From the NCBI GenBank assembly GCA_036872755.1, contig JAVHNS010000006.1, positions 434,001 through 498,000 of the forward strand: a DNA stretch of 64,000 nt, read 5' to 3'. Shown one piece after another: positions 61,109 through 64,000 of this stretch. Position numbers and translations under genes: made by a program. Position 1 is the stretch's first letter. Each line of letters begins with the position of its first letter. The notes beneath the pieces are model-generated. The model was not told where the DNA came from. It saw nothing but the letters and a program-made list of their open reading frames with translations, and did not search any database. The DNA comes from Orbilia blumenaviensis. Its lineage: Eukaryota; Ascomycota; Orbiliomycetes; Orbiliales; Orbiliaceae.

Positions 61109-64000
61109 ATGAATCGAATTGACGGTATGGCTTGCTGCGGCATCTACTACATCCCCGTTGGGACTCACACTCCTGAACCTCTCCCGCTTCTCAATTTAAC
61201 TACGGAAATCACTCTAACCCCAACCTACTCGCGCACGGTTCTAAAACAACATTTCAAGAACCCGTCCCCGATGGAAGCTATCACCGAGGCTAATTATGTG
61301 TTCCCTCTGCATACCACACAAACAATCACTTCCTTTATCTGCCATGTTGGTGAAGACAAGACTCTTAATGGAATTGTCCAATCGAAGCCAAAAGCCAAGG
61401 CGACATATGATGCCGCTGTATCTCGTGGAGAAACAGCGGGCCTTCTAAGTTGGGCTGCTAGCGATGTTTGGCAGACAAAACTTGGAAATGTCCCAGCTGG
61501 CGCATCTATCGAGGTTATCATTACTTGTGTCGCCCAGTTGCAACACGATAGCGAAAAAGATGCGATTAGATTTAACCTGCCGACGTATATCGCGTCCCGG
61601 TACGGGGCTCCACCAGAAGAGGTCTATACAGGCAATGTGTCCTACAGCTACCGTCCCGGAAAACGCGGGCCAGGATCATGGACAATACTCCGCGGCGCAA
61701 ACAACTGGGTCGATATCGATGGCGGCATGAATATTAAAGTTTTTGTGGAAATGGACTCTCCAATAAAGATGGTTGAGGCCCCAGCTCATGCGACAAATTT
61801 GACGATGGGAAGCCATTCCGCTTCCGATTCATCGGAGGATTTCAACCCAAAGAAGGCGCTCCTCACATTATCATCCGAGAAAACTGCTTTGGACAAGGAT
61901 TTTGTTGTCCTGGTCAAGACTGCGAGATCAGGACACCCATCCGCAGTTGTACAGCGCCACCCAACAAAAGATATCGCGTCCCTGATGTTGACCCTCGTGC
62001 CGAAATTCAACTTGCCCGTCGCTCGCCCGGAAGTTGTATTTCTCTGCGATCGTTCTGGTAGCATGAGTGGTAACGAAACTCAGCTCCGCAAAGCACTTGC
62101 CGTTTTCTTGCAATCCTTGCCCGTAGGTTGCAAGTTCAACATTTGTAGTTTTGGTAGCTCCCACAGCTTTCTTTGGTCGAAATCGCAGACATATAGCGAG
62201 AAAACTCTTAAGGAAGCCCAGAAACACGTTGCCAGTTTTCAGGCGGATATGGGCGGTACGGAGATGTATCCACCCGTTAAGGCAGCTGTCGAGCGCAGGT
62301 TCAAAGACATCAACCTGGAATTGCTGTTGTTGACAGATGGTGATATTTGGCAGCGAGACCAATTGATGGATTACGTCCGAGAACAATGCAAAGCTAAGAC
62401 AGTCAGGATGTTCACCCTGGGAATTGGTAACGGTATCTCACATGCTTTGATCGACGGCTTAGCTAGTGTTGGTGGAGGGTACTCGCAGGTTGTGCAACTT
62501 GAGGAAAAGCTCGACTCGAAAGTTGTCCGCATGTTGCGCGCCGCTCTTGGCCAACATGTGAGCGACTACACCCTTGAGCTAGCTGAGCCTGCTGCAGCTG
62601 CTGTGTCGTCTGAAGAAGATGAGTATGATATGCTCGGAGATGTAGAGCCAGAGAAGGTTACCATCCACGCGAAGAAAGAAGAAGAACCGAAGCCGGAACC
62701 CAAGAAAATATCATTATTCGATTCTTCCGCTGATTTGGACCCCCCACCGGAGTACGAGAGTAAGGACACTGATGAAGCGCGCTGGGCGCATCTCCCACCA
62801 CTTCCGGAGCTTCCAACAAAGATTCAGTCACCACATGTTATTCCTCCGCTTTTCCCATTTAGTAGGACGAATGCCTACGTGGTCTTTAACCCATGCCCAA
62901 AGACCTTCCCCAAGGTTGCTAAGCTACAGGCTAAGACCATGTCTGGTGATATCCTTGAGCTTGAGATCCCTATCTTGAAGGTGGAAAATGGGAAGGATGT
63001 CTGTCAGCTTGCTGCTAGAAGCTTCTTGCAAGAGTTGGAAGATGGAAAGGGGTATCTTCATGAAGGTTTGCTCAAAAACCAAGGTTTTGATAAAGAGAAA
63101 CAAGAAAGCAAATGGGATGAGATTATTGAGCGCGAAGGCGTGAGATGGGGCGAAGGATTCGGTGTAGCATCGAAATGGACATCTTTCGTTGCGATTGAAG
63201 ATAAAATAGGAAAGGAAGTTGTTGAACAAGAGAAGGCCGCCGAAGCCGCCGAAGCCGCCGAAGCCGCCGAGATATTCGCTACAATTGCTGGTGGCGGAGG
63301 GTATGTAGCTCCCTCGTCCTAAATGTGTGTTTTCTGCAGCCCTTCCGGTTTTGGGCGTGGTTCGGGTTTTGGAGATATCAAGGTTATCTATGCCCAAGGC
63401 CTACCTGCTCTCAAGGAACCACTTTAAGGATATTGGAATAGCTAACTAAAATAGATCGCACCTTTCAAGGCGCAAAGCTTCTAGTTCAGGTAGGCATTCA
63501 AATTCCCTAAGTAGCTCCGCAAACGACCTCTCCGTTTCTGTCCAGAGCTTCCGGCCTCTTGGTGGTGCTGCGCCGGTGAAGAAAATGAATATCATGCCGA
63601 GTTTTGGGCTTTCCTCTATATCTCGATCGGCGAAATCTGCTGGTGAGTGATGATATGGCGGCTGATTCTGTTTGTTGTATTGCCTTTTCCCCATTTCTAG
63701 TCCAACCGAAAGGCGCATTTACCCAGGGAGTGCAAGTTGACTACGATATCGATGCTTTCTCCTCTCTTCCCGACCAAATGGTTGCAATGGAGTCTGAGTT
63801 AATGGATTTTGACTTCGATTCCTTCTTGCATACTGCAGACCCAGATCCACTTGGTACAGGTACGAGCTTTTATCACAGCAATCTGTCCGCATATGCAGCT
63901 CCAGCACCGGGATTCGAGTCTCCGTTCGCGGGGGGTGCTTTAACTCCTTACGACGATTGTTCTGGCTCCGGTCTAGTCTCGTCTTATTACAACGGTCCCT
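61109..64000 (+). CDS. VIT and von Willebrand A domain protein (3' end outside window)
   Basis: ATG at 61109 (context TCAAG) opens a long exon. Residues 15-145 match a VIT domain (KATYDAAVSRGETAGLL, then a GNVPAG turn). The VWA domain begins near residue 308 with the MIDAS motif D314-x-S316-x-S318, followed by T384 and D410 (LTDGD), so all metal-site residues are present. A Glu/Ala repeat follows near residue 715. A frame stop occurs at 63320-63322, but just before it GTATGT (63301) with GCTAACTAAAATAG (63441-63454) makes a 154-nt intron in perfect phase. Exon 2 (63455-63642), a 58-nt GTGAGT intron and exon 3 (63701 onward) then stay open to the window end with a disordered S/G/P-rich tail, as in longer fungal VIT-VWA proteins. 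If unspliced the protein is 737 aa. Probably cytosolic, mediating protein contacts. Confidence 0.85.

Noticed and set aside
63446..63718. 90-codon minus-strand frame near the window end
   Set aside because: It mirrors the Ser/Arg-rich plus-strand exons of the VIT-VWA gene, which have good splice sites in matching phase.
1..64000. CRISPR arrays, rRNA genes, telomeric TTAGGG arrays
   Set aside because: None seen on reading both strands.

Overview
The window looks like nuclear DNA of a filamentous ascomycete (Pezizomycotina). The genes I can rebuild are split by many short introns (about 45-85 nt) with GTAAGT/GTATGT/GTGAGT donors, CTAAC/CTGAC-type branch sites and YAG acceptors. The protein types are typical of such fungi: C2H2 zinc-finger regulators, an AIG2-like cyclotransferase, a VIT-VWA protein and a HExxH zincin. 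I cannot name the species. Gene density is low, and long A/T-rich stretches, homopolymers, dispersed repeats and apparently broken reading frames mark it as an accessory-type region. All gene models were spliced by eye from the sequence, with no similarity search.

Layout. 1-12 kb: mostly non-coding, with one four-exon C2H2 gene on the minus strand (4235-5154). 12-20 kb: two plus-strand genes (12359-13861 and 18518-19650) that share intron positions and phases and appear to be diverged paralogues. One keeps a clean C2H2 finger; the other has lost ligands. A probable stop-interrupted pseudogene lies between them. 20-27 kb: A/T-rich, with nothing I can assign. 27-33.5 kb: a three-exon C2H2 regulator (27753-29641), an AIG2-like cyclotransferase (31217-31759) and exons of an unidentified minus-strand gene. 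33.5-42 kb: one unidentified gene at 37062-37793, otherwise repeats. 42-51 kb: a disordered-protein gene (42103-43343), small or decayed genes, and a polytopic membrane protein (49221-50846). 54.6-56.1 kb: a zinc metalloprotease-like gene whose 5' part carries tandemly duplicated exon-intron units. 61.1 kb to the end: a VIT-VWA gene running off the window.

I see no metabolic cluster. What the zone shares is zinc-dependent regulators, lineage-type orphan genes and repeats. The most unusual signals are a short core (TGGTCTCGTTG-like) that recurs at several loci with 6-8 bp direct repeats on both sides, a pair of related repeats at 53.2 and 60.3 kb that differ by internal gaps, the zinc-finger erosion between the two paralogues, and the duplicated exon-intron units of the metalloprotease gene.
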